Source: Promethearchaeia archaeon (GTDB lineage: Archaea; Asgardarchaeota; Lokiarchaeia; Sigyniarchaeales; SOKP01). From it: a stretch of 64,000 nucleotides of DNA. The notes below the pieces were generated by a model, which was not told the origin of the DNA, searched no databases, and was given only the letters and a program-made list of their open reading frames with translations. Position numbers and translations under genes: made by a program. The stretch covers positions 1 to 64,000 of the forward strand of contig JAHQWL010000001.1 of NCBI GenBank assembly GCA_029856155.1. Direction: 5' to 3'. Position 1 is the first letter of the stretch. Each line of letters starts with the position of its first letter. This document shows, piece after piece, positions 1 to 8,106 of the stretch.

Positions 1-488
1 AATTTGTACAATCTAAAACTGGATATGGCCAACCAGTAGAAGTTGGAAATATTATGCCTTTAAAAAAGATACCTTTGGGGACATTGGTATTTAACGTCGA
101 GGCCACTCCACAGGACGGAGGCAAATTCGCACGAGCTTCAGGCGTTGCTGCAATTGTGAGAAACAGATCTGGCAATAAGGTCGAACTACTTTTTCGATCC
201 AAAAAAACGAAATGGATAAACGAGAAATGTTTAGCTACCATAGGTGTTGTTGCCGGTGGGGGAAGAACTGATAAGCCTTTCCTTAAAGCCGGAAATAAAT
301 TCCATTACGTGAAATCTAAAGCGAAAAAGTGGCCTGTGGTTAGAGGGGTCGCTATGGTTGCAGCAAGTCATCCCTACGGAGGAGGCGCTAAACAATCTCC
401 TCACAAATCTACAACAACTAGCAGAAATGCTCCCCCAGGTAGAAAAGTTGGTCAGATTGCGGCAAGAAGAACAGGACATCAAAACTAA
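1..488 (+). CDS. rpl2: Ribosomal protein uL2 (L2), C-terminal part, cut by window start
   Basis: This is the large-subunit protein uL2, which binds 23S rRNA near the peptidyl-transferase centre and the subunit bridge. The frame is open from the first bases, so the N-terminal part lies outside the window; the ATG at 54 is internal. Diagnostic C-terminal elements are visible: the glycine-rich GVVAGGGRTDKP, VRGVAMVAASHPYGGG (the family's near-invariant VRGVAMNPVDHPHGGG region) and the basic end SRNAPPGRKVGQIAARRTG. The archaeal form commonly reads NPVDHPHGGG where this one reads AASHPYGGG, a mild divergence in the rRNA-contacting loop. It ends at TAA 486-488, 28 bases before a convergent gene. 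Confidence 0.95.
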   Translation, partial: FVQSKTGYGQPVEVGNIMPLKKIPLGTLVFNVEATPQDGGKFARASGVAAIVRNRSGNKVELLFRSKKTKWINEKCLATIGVVAGGGRTDKPFLKAGNKFHYVKSKAKKWPVVRGVAMVAASHPYGGGAKQSPHKSTTTSRNAPPGRKVGQIAARRTGHQN

Positions 489-516
489 ATTCATAAAATT
501 AATCTGGTTAAAAAAC

Positions 517-1809
517 TTAGTCCCAATGGTAATAAACAAACATAAACCAATTATATCTTTCTTCTGATACTTGATTTTTTAAATCTTTAAGGTTTACTGG
601 GAATTTGTAATCTTTCCCAAATAAATTTGAATTTACATAAATTCTATTATCCCTTATATCAATTTTAATATCTGCAATATAATTCCTTAGCTTATAATCA
701 GAAAAAAAATAATCATAGTTTTTAGTCAAATCAATGAGGATTTGAAGGAATGTCGTCAACCGTTGAAGAGCATTAATTGACCATGAATCATATTCATTCA
801 AGATAAAATCTAAAAGATCTGAAAATCTTCTTTGTAATTGTTGAAAAAGTTCCATTTCTGGTTTATCTCTAAATATATTGAGAAAATTTAATATAACTAA
901 GAACTCATTTATCAAAGGGTAAACATTAGATTCATTTTTCATTCTATTATAAATCTTGACAAAATCCTCCTCACTACTTAATTGAAAAAAGTCTGAATAG
1001 TTTCGAACTAGCTCTAGGATATCTCTAACTAACTCACCTTCTTCAATTTTTCCACTTATTTTTTTTTCAACATGATTTTGAGATTTTTTTAATTCTTCAC
1101 TTGAAATGATATTTCCGAATAAACTTAATTGCTTTAAATTTTTAGGAGGTTTTTTTTCTAATTTTAGACTTTCTGCTTTTTCTTCCAACCTTCTTCTTAG
1201 AATTGATTTTTCATAGAGTAAAGAATGCGATCGTAGATAAGGATATTTATTACTAATTTGAGTTTTTATAGGAGATATGATTTCTAGAGGTTTAAGAAGT
1301 TCATTTAGCTCTTTAAACAACCAATCAAAATATTCAAATTCATTTTGAATCCGAATTTCCCTATTTTCTGTAATTTCTAAAGTAGGGATTAACATACGAT
1401 AACATTCTTCTTTACTCCTCTCTCCAACGGGGGTATCTTTAATCATGCTAAATGAATCGCCAATATAGTGATAAAGTTTTTCGAGATCTTTAAAAAATGA
1501 GTAAAATAAATTTATGAGATATCCTGATTTACTATTAAAATCTTTTTTAAATATCAATTCTAAATAAACCTTGACAAATTCCTCACTTAAAATGTTTTCA
1601 AGCAAAAAATTATCATGTATCAAACTACTTAGAAGAGATGATAATTGTTGTGTTAATAATAATAATTTATTTAACTCACTCTTTTTAATGGCTTGTTCTA
1701 ATATCTTTCTCATATCTTGTGTAAGATATGAGTATCTAGGGTCCAATCCAAACAAGTAATTAAATGATATTAAAATGTCTTCTTTCTCTAAATTAACTTC
1801 GAATCTCAT
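517..1809 (-). CDS. Uncharacterised 430-residue helical protein
   Basis: I do not recognise a family. The protein is mostly alpha-helical in composition, acidic/basic and leucine-rich, with no signal peptide or membrane segment. A lysine- and glutamate-rich central section (about residues 205-255) looks flexible and holds the short motif KQLSLFGN, which resembles a sliding-clamp-binding peptide, though it is the bacterial QLSLF form rather than the archaeal/eukaryotic QxxLxxFF form. The C-terminal part (about 270-430) is again helical and aromatic-rich. It converges on uL2 and stands between uL2 and TFB without an obvious operon partner. Start is the ATG at 1807-1809, soon after an AT-rich promoter-like stretch. 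Confidence 0.75.
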   Translation of the reverse strand: MRFEVNLEKEDILISFNYLFGLDPRYSYLTQDMRKILEQAIKKSELNKLLLLTQQLSSLLSSLIHDNFLLENILSEEFVKVYLELIFKKDFNSKSGYLINLFYSFFKDLEKLYHYIGDSFSMIKDTPVGERSKEECYRMLIPTLEITENREIRIQNEFEYFDWLFKELNELLKPLEIISPIKTQISNKYPYLRSHSLLYEKSILRRRLEEKAESLKLEKKPPKNLKQLSLFGNIISSEELKKSQNHVEKKISGKIEEGELVRDILELVRNYSDFFQLSSEEDFVKIYNRMKNESNVYPLINEFLVILNFLNIFRDKPEMELFQQLQRRFSDLLDFILNEYDSWSINALQRLTTFLQILIDLTKNYDYFFSDYKLRNYIADIKIDIRDNRIYVNSNLFGKDYKFPVNLKDLKNQVSEERYNWFMFVYYHWD

Positions 1810-2008
1810 AACCTAGATTTTCTCTTCATATTAGGTAATTATAGATTATAATATTTTTATCTCTTATATATAATTTCATGCCTCCTCCATATGGGTGTGA
1901 GGAATTTTAATAAGGATTTTAAAACCATTATTTTAATAAAAAGAAGTTAAGAGATTGAGCCCCCTCAATCCTTAACATTAAAAAAAAAATGGAAAAGAAA
2001 AATTTAGC

Positions 2009-2905
2009 TTAATTAAGATTTACATTAAAATTAAAGGTAATATTTTGTAAAAATTCCTTGTACCTAGAGCGAAGAGTTACCTCTGTGACCCCAATTACTC
2101 TTGAAATGTCTTTTTGACTTATTTTGTGATTTTTTAGCTTTGATACTAAATATATCGATCCCGCGCATAGTCCTTTTGGATCTTTGCCACATATGGATGT
2201 GTTTTCAATGAAATTCTTTAAAATTTTTATCGCTTCCTTCTCAACATTAATGTCCAAACCTAAATCCGCACAATAGCGTGGTATAAGGGATACAGGATCA
2301 ATATGAGGTGATTTTAAGTTCAATTCTCTAACTAAGATCTTATAGCATTTTTTCACGATATTATCGTTTATCGATGCTTCTTCTAATATTTCTTGAAGAG
2401 TTATCGGAACTCTCTCTTGTTTACATACATAATATGCACATGCTGCAATCATACCATTTATAGATCTGCCCCTTAAGAGATTTTTTTTAAATACTTCTTT
2501 ATAAAGACGAACAGCTGATTTCTTTACCCTCTCCGGAAAATTTAAATTGCCCCCGATTCTTTTTAATTCAGTTATAGCAATAAGCATATTTCGCTTTTCC
2601 CATGATAAATGAGTATTCCATTTTGCTGCTCTTCTTAAATCAGGATTTTTAATTTTTGTCCTATCAATAATTGTACTTAAGCCTATATCAGGCATCAAAA
2701 TTGAAATTGGACAACCTGTTCTTTCTTTTTTATCTTTCTCTTGCTTTGAATAAGCCCTTATACCACTGTGACTTACATCAACTGCCTTTTCGGAAATAAC
2801 CAAACCACAGTGCTGACAGACAATCTCCCCTCTTTGATGACTATCAATTGTGGAACCGCCACATTCGGGACAAAAACCTGTTTGCGTTGATACTTCTACA
2901 ACCAT
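2009..2905 (-). CDS. tfb: Transcription initiation factor TFB (TFIIB homologue)
   Basis: TFB bridges TBP on the TATA box, the BRE element and RNA polymerase. The 298-residue length fits the family. An N-terminal zinc ribbon is visible with Cys12, Cys15, Cys30 and Cys33 (CPEC and CQHC), followed by the linker/reader region and two cyclin folds (about 100-195 and 200-295). The second cyclin fold ends with a helix-turn-helix (SQKDISRVIGVTEVTLRSRY), the BRE-recognition element. The B-reader after the ribbon is not the canonical sequence, so it could be one of several TFB paralogues. It is divergently transcribed from the receiver-domain gene at 3413 across a repeat-rich 507-base intergenic region. 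Confidence 0.95.
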   Translation of the reverse strand: MVVEVSTQTGFCPECGGSTIDSHQRGEIVCQHCGLVISEKAVDVSHSGIRAYSKQEKDKKERTGCPISILMPDIGLSTIIDRTKIKNPDLRRAAKWNTHLSWEKRNMLIAITELKRIGGNLNFPERVKKSAVRLYKEVFKKNLLRGRSINGMIAACAYYVCKQERVPITLQEILEEASINDNIVKKCYKILVRELNLKSPHIDPVSLIPRYCADLGLDINVEKEAIKILKNFIENTSICGKDPKGLCAGSIYLVSKLKNHKISQKDISRVIGVTEVTLRSRYKEFLQNITFNFNVNLN

Positions 2906-3412
2906 GAATCATAACCCTTATAAAAAATGACTAATATTTGTGTTATTAGAAGTTTTTTACACACAATTTTTGTAACAATAGTTTATTTGTTGTAAAAAAC
3001 ATTTTTTTTTTGTTATAATAATAGATGACATTTGCATATTTAAATCTTTTCGTTGTAAAATTTTCTTTATAAATGCGTACCTTTTGTATAAAAAGGTGTT
3101 TAAGTAATGCACACAAAAAACTTTGTTAGTAAAAAGTATTAATTAATTATTATAAAGTATGTATAATATTCAGATTATATTTCTTTTGTTATAATAGATA
3201 CAAAACTCGTTTTTGGTTTTTTAATATTAATCTTTAAAATATTACACACAAATAGATCTTGACTCGAACTAAAAAAAAATAAAAAAACGTTAAATAATAG
3301 TTCTTTTATTATGGTTTCAAGCCAAAATTAGTTTGAAATTAGTGGTACAAAAATTAACGACCTTAAGAAAAACGAGGAGCAAGACAACAAAGATAATGAT
3401 GATGAGTTAAAT
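2906..3412. promoter_or_regulatory. Divergent intergenic region with direct repeats and TATA-like boxes
   Basis: This 507-base gap separates tfb (minus) from the first RHH-receiver gene (plus). It is extremely AT-rich and holds no convincing gene. Two repeat types are visible: TTACACACAA-like elements at about 2957, 3107 and 3241, and a TTTTGTTATAATA element at about 3007 and 3184. A good archaeal TATA-like box TATAAAAAG lies at 3087-3095 and another, TTTATAAATG, at about 3067. The repeats could be operators for the adjacent ribbon-helix-helix protein; that is inference only. Confidence 0.4.
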
Positions 3413-4285
3413 ATGAGTAACAATAATAATTCTATTGATAAAACTGATGAGATGAAAAAATATGAAAAGGAAACTGGTAGATATGCTATTTGGCGCGGAA
3501 ATGTTACTGAAGGATTTAAAAAGTGGCAAAAAGGAGAAAAAGTGTATCAAAGAGATAAAGAAAGAATATCTCTATACGTATCTGACGATACTAAAAATAA
3601 GTGGAAGGCATATATTGAAAGTAATGGCGAATTAACAATTTCTAAGTTAATTAGAGAAGCAGTGGCAGCATTCATTGAAAGTAAATCAAATAGTCCAAGT
3701 CATAAATTATCAAAATTAAATCCTCAAACAATTTCAAATATTTCCCATACATTAAAAGAACCATTAACTTCAATCAAAGGGTATTCACAGTTATTACTTG
3801 AAAATTATAGGGAGAAATTGAATGATCAGGTTTTAGAAACTGTAAAAAATATCTTCGAGCAGAGTATTCTTCTTGAAAAAAAAATTATAAATATTCTCGA
3901 CAATATAAAAGTTGAATCAAAATATGATGTTCTATTGGTTGAAGATGATCTCGCGACCATTCGATTAATAACAAGTTACTTCGACAGTAAAGGGTTTAAA
4001 TGTAAAGGTGTTGTTAGCGGTTCAAAAGGGTTAGAGGAATTAGGAAATACAATTCCTAAAATGATATTGTTGGATATTATTTTACCTGATTTAAGTGGAT
4101 ATGATATATGTAAAACTATAAAATCAGATAAGGAGTGGGCGAATATTCCAGTATTTTTCTTAACTGCAATATCGGGATCGGAAGTCGAAAAGAATTTAGA
4201 CGATACAAAAGCCGATGGTTATATTTTAAAGCCATTTAATTTTTCTGATTTCGAAATAATTTTCGATATTTTGAAGAAAAACTAA
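3413..4285 (+). CDS. RHH DNA-binding / DHp histidine / receiver-domain protein, copy 1
   Basis: A 290-residue protein with an unusual domain order. Residues about 20-45 hold a W-rich segment (WRGNVTEGFKKW), about 49-92 resemble a ribbon-helix-helix domain (beta strand RISLYV, then two helices). Residues 103-165 look like a histidine-kinase dimerisation/phosphoacceptor (DHp) hairpin with the H-box SHTLKEPLTSIKG and His112. Residues 171-287 are a receiver domain with acidic residues E177-D179, phosphoacceptor Asp221, Thr251 and Lys273. There is no ATP-binding (HATPase) domain anywhere. A phosphorelay-linked DNA-binding regulator is the natural inference; the phosphate donor would have to act in trans. 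The frame stays open upstream to 3332 without an ATG, GTG or TTG, so an earlier non-standard start (ATT at 3353) is possible. Its paralogue follows directly. Confidence 0.8.
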   Translation: MSNNNNSIDKTDEMKKYEKETGRYAIWRGNVTEGFKKWQKGEKVYQRDKERISLYVSDDTKNKWKAYIESNGELTISKLIREAVAAFIESKSNSPSHKLSKLNPQTISNISHTLKEPLTSIKGYSQLLLENYREKLNDQVLETVKNIFEQSILLEKKIINILDNIKVESKYDVLLVEDDLATIRLITSYFDSKGFKCKGVVSGSKGLEELGNTIPKMILLDIILPDLSGYDICKTIKSDKEWANIPVFFLTAISGSEVEKNLDDTKADGYILKPFNFSDFEIIFDILKKN

Positions 4286-4637
4286 ATCTATAACTTAATT
4301 TTTTAGATCACTTTTTTATTTAAAAATTAATTTAGTAAAATTTCAAATATTTGGGCATAATCTTGATAATACAATAATTTTATAATAAAAAACATTTATA
4401 AATGGATAAAAAACTAAACATTATTGTAAATAATAGAAATTTTTTGAGAGTTTTTTATTAAAAAAGATGGTGGAATAAATTTTAGAAGGTTCAGTTCTCA
4501 ATTTTAATATAATTTTTTATAACGAGAATGCTCCAGATATCTAAATTTTTACAAAATAATAAGTATTAGATAAAAAAAGAGGGATTAAAATTTCTAATAA
4601 AAATAAGAATAACGAAAATGAAGAGAATCAAAAGGAA
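4286..4637. promoter_or_regulatory. Intergenic region between the two RHH-receiver paralogues
   Basis: This 352-base AT-rich gap holds no gene that I can support. A TATA-like box TTTATAAAT lies at 4395-4403, about 190-240 bases before the second paralogue, suggesting that gene has its own promoter. The reading frame of the downstream gene is open back to 4563. A purine-rich AAAGAGGG at 4576-4583 sits just before an in-frame ATT at 4590, which could be an alternative start. The ACACACAA repeats seen before the first paralogue are not obvious here. Confidence 0.35.
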
Positions 4638-5555
4638 ATGGCCGATGAATCTGAAAAAAGAAGTATGACTGATGAAGAGATCGCTAAGCTCGATTTGAAT
4701 AGTAAAAAAATAAAAGAATTAATGAAGGAATATGAAAGCGAAACGGATAAATATGCAAAATGGCGTGGTTCTATTACTGAAGGATTTAAAAAGTGGTTAA
4801 AAGGTGAAAAAATCTATGATAGAGACAAAGAAAGAATCTCTTTATATGTATCTGAAGATACAAAGCACCAATGGCAGGAATTTAAAGATTCACATGATTA
4901 TTCGACAATTTCTGCTCTGATTCGGGATAGTGTTGATTACTATATTGAACAAAAATCGGATACAATAGGTGAGAGTCTCCGTAGAATGGATGAGAAGACT
5001 ATTTCTAACATTTCTCACGCATTGAAAGAACCTCTCACTTCTATAAAAGGCTTTAGCCAACTACTTCTGGAAAATTATAATGAAGAGTTGAATGAAGAAG
5101 TTCTCGTGACAATAAAAAATATCTTTGATCAGAGTTTACTCCTTGAAAATAAAATTATTAACATCTTAGATAATATTGCTACTGAAGAACCTCACCCTCA
5201 GTATGATATTCTCTTGATTGAGGATGATTTAGCAACAATCCGCTTACTTACTAGCTATTTTGAAAGTAAGGGTTATAAGTGTAAGGGAGTAGTAAGCGGA
5301 ACAAAGGGTTTAGAGGAATTAAGAGGAGGTATTCCTAAGCTTATCCTATTAGACATCATCTTACCAGATATTTCAGGCTATGAAATTTGTAAAATGATTA
5401 AAGATCATAAAGTATACCGTGAAATTCCTATATACTTGTTAACTGCGATACCGGGAAGTGAAGTAGAAAAAAAAATGGATGAAACTAAAGCAGATGGTTA
5501 CATATTAAAACCATTTGATTTTTCAGATTTTGAGATAATTTTCCAATATTTATAA
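4638..5555 (+). CDS. RHH DNA-binding / DHp histidine / receiver-domain protein, copy 2
   Basis: A 305-residue paralogue of the protein encoded just upstream, matching it along its whole length. The W-rich segment is at about 41-53, the ribbon-helix-helix-like domain at about 66-106, the DHp hairpin at about 119-182 with H-box SHALKEPLTSIKG and His127, and the receiver domain at 189-305 with E195-D197, Asp239, Thr269 and Lys291. All residues needed for receiver phosphorylation are kept, and no ATPase domain is present. The N-terminal 30 residues are charged and differ most between copies. The ATG at 4638 has only a weak AAAGGA before it; an in-frame ATT at 4590 behind a GAGGG is an alternative start that would add an N/E/K-rich tail. 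Confidence 0.8.
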   Translation: MADESEKRSMTDEEIAKLDLNSKKIKELMKEYESETDKYAKWRGSITEGFKKWLKGEKIYDRDKERISLYVSEDTKHQWQEFKDSHDYSTISALIRDSVDYYIEQKSDTIGESLRRMDEKTISNISHALKEPLTSIKGFSQLLLENYNEELNEEVLVTIKNIFDQSLLLENKIINILDNIATEEPHPQYDILLIEDDLATIRLLTSYFESKGYKCKGVVSGTKGLEELRGGIPKLILLDIILPDISGYEICKMIKDHKVYREIPIYLLTAIPGSEVEKKMDETKADGYILKPFDFSDFEIIFQYL

Positions 5556-5604
5556 ATGCTTTTTGATCAATAATAGTAGGTTTTTAATAATCTTTGAAAA
5601 AAAA

Positions 5605-5678
5605 CGGGCTATGAGGGATTTGAACCCCCGACCTGCCGGTTAAGAGCCGGTTGCGCTACCTGCCTGCGCCAATAGCCC
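5605..5678 (-). tRNA. tRNA-Lys (anticodon CTT)
   Basis: Read on the minus strand, the acceptor stem GGGCTAT pairs with ATAGCCC, with discriminator G. The D arm (GCGC/GCGC), anticodon stem ACCGG/CCGGC-type pairing with loop CTCTTAA, and a T arm containing GGTTCAAATCC are all present. The anticodon CTT reads AAG. No intron and no encoded CCA are seen. A tRNA-Ser gene lies 39 bases upstream on the same strand, so the two may be co-transcribed. Confidence 0.93.
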
Positions 5679-5717
5679 ATTCAATTAACCTTACCCTAGT
5701 GATTGAGACCTTTAAGA

Positions 5718-5819
5718 CGCAGATGGAGGGACTCGAACCCCCGAGCGCTCACGCGCACCGGCTCACTTGATTATTAATCATTCTCAAGGCCGGCGTCTTA
5801 CCAGCTAGGCTACATCTGC
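5718..5819 (-). tRNA. tRNA-Ser (anticodon TGA) with a 19-nt intron
   Basis: On the minus strand the acceptor GCAGATG pairs with CATCTGC and the discriminator is G, the archaeal serine type. A long variable arm (GCGC GTGA GCGC) marks a class II tRNA. The anticodon stem CCGGC/GCCGG encloses 26 bases instead of 7. A strict bulge-helix-bulge can be drawn: CTTG pairs with CAAG (4 bp), with a 3-nt bulge AGA on one side and TGA on the other. Cutting after the second base of each bulge removes 19 nt and leaves the loop CTTGAGA, anticodon TGA, at the usual 37/38 position. The enzyme would be the archaeal tRNA-splicing endonuclease. Confidence 0.9.
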
Positions 5820-5988
5820 AAATTTTAGATATTATGTAAAATATTAATATTAAATAATTATTGGCTATTAATTTAGAGAATATGCTATAAAATAAATTTT
5901 TTTGCATTTTTTATTGCCTTTCTTATTATTTTCAACTTGTATATAGAGAAAACTATAAATTTTATGTTATATTTTAGATGGTGTAGAA

Positions 5989-6477
5989 ATGAGCGGAGCA
6001 AAGGATTTTCGTTATTTAATACCAGAAAGTTTGTTCAAGGAGATTACCCAAAAAGCCGCAGAAGAATATCCGCAGATAATACACGGTTGGTTATTTGCTG
6101 ACAGAAAAGAAAATTTCGGGATCTGTACAAAGTTTATAATGAATCCAGATCTACGTAAAAGCAAAGTTCATGTTAAACCAAGAAGCTGGATGCGGTATAA
6201 AAAATCAAAAATCTATAATATGCGTAAATTTAAAGCCGAAGTGGGAGTGGATATAGTTTGGATGTGGCATAGCCACCCTTCTGGAAATGAAAAGCTCCAT
6301 ACTATTGATAAGAGAATCCTGAAATATTTATCAAATGGTGTTATGATAATTGTAGTTCCTCCAGTACCTAATAAAACCCCGGAACAAAAAGCCCATCTTG
6401 TGGGATGGTATTATGATAAAAGATATACAAAAAAACCAATTATCGAAAAAATGCTTTTCGAGATAATATCTGAATAA
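5989..6477 (+). CDS. JAB/MPN-fold protein with degenerate JAMM site
   Basis: A 162-residue protein resembling JAB1/MPN metalloproteases, the fold of Rpn11-type deubiquitinases and RadC-like proteins. The zinc motif is visible as HSHP (His94, His96) followed by Asp107, spaced as in prokaryotic JAB proteins. The usual serine is replaced by His104 (HTID). The catalytic glutamate expected three residues before the first conserved glycine (E-x-x-G-L-L) is replaced: here the segment reads PQIIHGWLF, with Ile30 at that place. It may bind zinc but be catalytically impaired or use another residue. No ubiquitin or E1/E2 gene is adjacent. Start ATG 5989 has a GGTG five bases upstream. Confidence 0.7.
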   Translation: MSGAKDFRYLIPESLFKEITQKAAEEYPQIIHGWLFADRKENFGICTKFIMNPDLRKSKVHVKPRSWMRYKKSKIYNMRKFKAEVGVDIVWMWHSHPSGNEKLHTIDKRILKYLSNGVMIIVVPPVPNKTPEQKAHLVGWYYDKRYTKKPIIEKMLFEIISE

Positions 6478-6624
6478 ATTGTATTTATTCTTCTTTTTCT
6501 CCTATTATTTGGATTTTTTAAAATATAATAGTTAATTCAAGTAAAATTTATTATAACTCTAGAAATTTGGTAGATATTAGTTTATTTTCTAACGAAAAAA
6601 TTTATAGAAATTAGGTTCAAAAAT

Positions 6625-7794
6625 ATGAAAGAAGATAATTTATTAAATCAAGAATTAGATGTAGTGGAAATAAACAATCACCACTATTTTCAAGTAGATC
6701 TTTTGAAAGCTGTGATGATTTTATTAGTTATATTTGATCACACATATCCTTGGGATTTAAAAGATTTCCTGGGTGTTGCTTTATGGGAAAGAATCTCAAT
6801 CCCTATGTTTTTGATAATTATGGGTTTTAATATGGGGCTTTCGTTTAAACAAACTGGTGAAACTTCATTAAAAAACCTATATTCATGGAACTATTTCAAA
6901 AAGAAATTTTGGCGTTATATCTTTCCATTTTTTGTATTATATCTATTTTCAACTTTAATAGGATTAGCTATTAACGGTTTCGATCTTGATGCTCTTAATC
7001 AATATCAATATAGGTTTGATTTTGCACATCTTTTTATCGGAATCATGCCTTTCTACGGTCCAGGAAATTGGTTTTTACCCGTTATTTTTTGGTCGATATT
7101 GATAATGCCTTTAATATACAAGGGATTTTCAGGAAAATTAAAGTGGAGAATTACAACTTTAATCCTATGTTATGCTGTAGAATTATCAATTCATCTGGCA
7201 GTCTTGTTTATTCTTATTCCTAATGTTACATCTGCACCTGAATTTTATTTTTATTATAGTTTTATCTCTACTACACCCTTCTTCATGTTATCTGCTATTG
7301 GATTAGGAATGTGGTTTTCTAGGAATCCTGATATCTTTGCAAAACAAAATCTGTTCATGTGGATTCTATTTCCTTTAAGTTTTGTCTATCTTATCGCGTA
7401 TCAGTTCTTTAGGGTCGATCTTATCTTCATGTTTGGTGATTACCACTTATTTGTTTTTCCCTATTCTGCGTTCTTAATCTTAATTGTATTAAAGTTATTT
7501 CCAAAAGAAGTAAACAATAAGAATTTATTCTTTAAGGGAATCAGAATAATTAGTAAATCGACATATCATATTCTATTGACACAGATATTATACTTCGCAA
7601 TTACTATAAGTTTATGGGGAGATCATTATGGTGCAAGCATTGTTGGAATTAACTCTGGATATGAACCTCTTACAGTTTTTCTATATCTCTTAGTAAATTG
7701 GGTGATATGCATTCCTCTCGGTGCCTTATGGTACTATGGTGAATCTAAATTACGAGATTATCGATTAAGGAGGAGAAGATCCGATATCAAATAA
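6625..7794 (+). CDS. Membrane acyltransferase, acyltransferase-3 (OafA-like) family
   Basis: A 389-residue multi-pass membrane protein of the acyltransferase-3 type, which transfers acetyl or other acyl groups to sugars of cell-surface glycans. The N-terminal hallmark is visible: VDLLKAVMILLVIFDH at about 29-44, matching the family's LD-LR-...-H start with the catalytic-type histidine. About ten hydrophobic segments follow, with WRYIFPFF and GPGNWFLPVIFW as typical loops. The C-terminal tail is basic (RLRRRRSD), placing it on the cytoplasmic side. It is monocistronic, between the JAB gene and a tRNA pair. Substrate is unknown. Confidence 0.8.
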   Translation: MKEDNLLNQELDVVEINNHHYFQVDLLKAVMILLVIFDHTYPWDLKDFLGVALWERISIPMFLIIMGFNMGLSFKQTGETSLKNLYSWNYFKKKFWRYIFPFFVLYLFSTLIGLAINGFDLDALNQYQYRFDFAHLFIGIMPFYGPGNWFLPVIFWSILIMPLIYKGFSGKLKWRITTLILCYAVELSIHLAVLFILIPNVTSAPEFYFYYSFISTTPFFMLSAIGLGMWFSRNPDIFAKQNLFMWILFPLSFVYLIAYQFFRVDLIFMFGDYHLFVFPYSAFLILIVLKLFPKEVNNKNLFFKGIRIISKSTYHILLTQILYFAITISLWGDHYGASIVGINSGYEPLTVFLYLLVNWVICIPLGALWYYGESKLRDYRLRRRRSDIK

Positions 7795-7912
7795 TTATCA
7801 AAAAAGAAATTGAAAACTTAAAACTAAAATTTTTTATATTTTTCTTTATTGTTTAAAAGCCTATATTTTATAATAAAATATTAAAATTTTAAATCGTTAT
7901 ATTGAAAATGTA

Positions 7913-7922
7913 GTATTTAAAA
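7913..7922 (+). promoter_or_regulatory. TATA-like box of the tRNA-Ser/tRNA-Val pair
   Basis: TATTTAAAAT ends about 15 bases before the mature tRNA-Ser 5' end and its centre is about 20 bases upstream, close to the usual archaeal TATA position for a transcript starting a little upstream of the tRNA. Assigned by position and sequence only. Confidence 0.35.
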
Positions 7923-7936
7923 TCTTAATTAAATCA

Positions 7937-8019
7937 GCAATCGTCGCTTAGCCTGGTAGAGCGCCGGTCTGCTAAACCGGTGTCCAACGGACTCGTGGGT
8001 TCGAATCCCACCGATTGCG
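7937..8019 (+). tRNA. tRNA-Ser (anticodon GCT)
   Basis: Acceptor GCAATCG pairs with CGATTGC and the discriminator is G. The anticodon stem CCGGT/ACCGG encloses CTGCTAA, giving anticodon GCT for AGC/AGU. A long variable arm with TCC/GGA pairing identifies a class II tRNA, and the T arm contains GGTTCGAATCC. No intron is present, unlike the serine TGA gene at 5718-5819. CCA is not encoded. Confidence 0.94.
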
Positions 8020-8028
8020 CTCAATCAA

Positions 8029-8105
8029 GGGCCAGTGGTCTAGACTGGTATGACGTCTCGCTTACACCGAGAAAATCGGGAGTTCAAGTCTCTCCTGGCC
8101 CACCA
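8029..8105 (+). tRNA. tRNA-Val (anticodon TAC), CCA encoded
   Basis: Acceptor GGGCCAG pairs with CTGGCCC, discriminator A, then an encoded CCA at 8103-8105. The anticodon stem TCTCG/CGAGA encloses CTTACAC, giving anticodon TAC. The T arm contains AGTTCAAGTCT. It lies 9 bases after tRNA-Ser and is probably processed from the same transcript. It is the only one of the four tRNAs here with a genomic CCA. Confidence 0.94.
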
Positions 8106-8106
8106 T

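Noticed and set aside
358..567. An overlapping plus-strand reading frame inside the 3' end of uL2
   Set aside because: It is in another frame of a well-conserved ribosomal gene and its protein resembles no family; most likely a chance frame.
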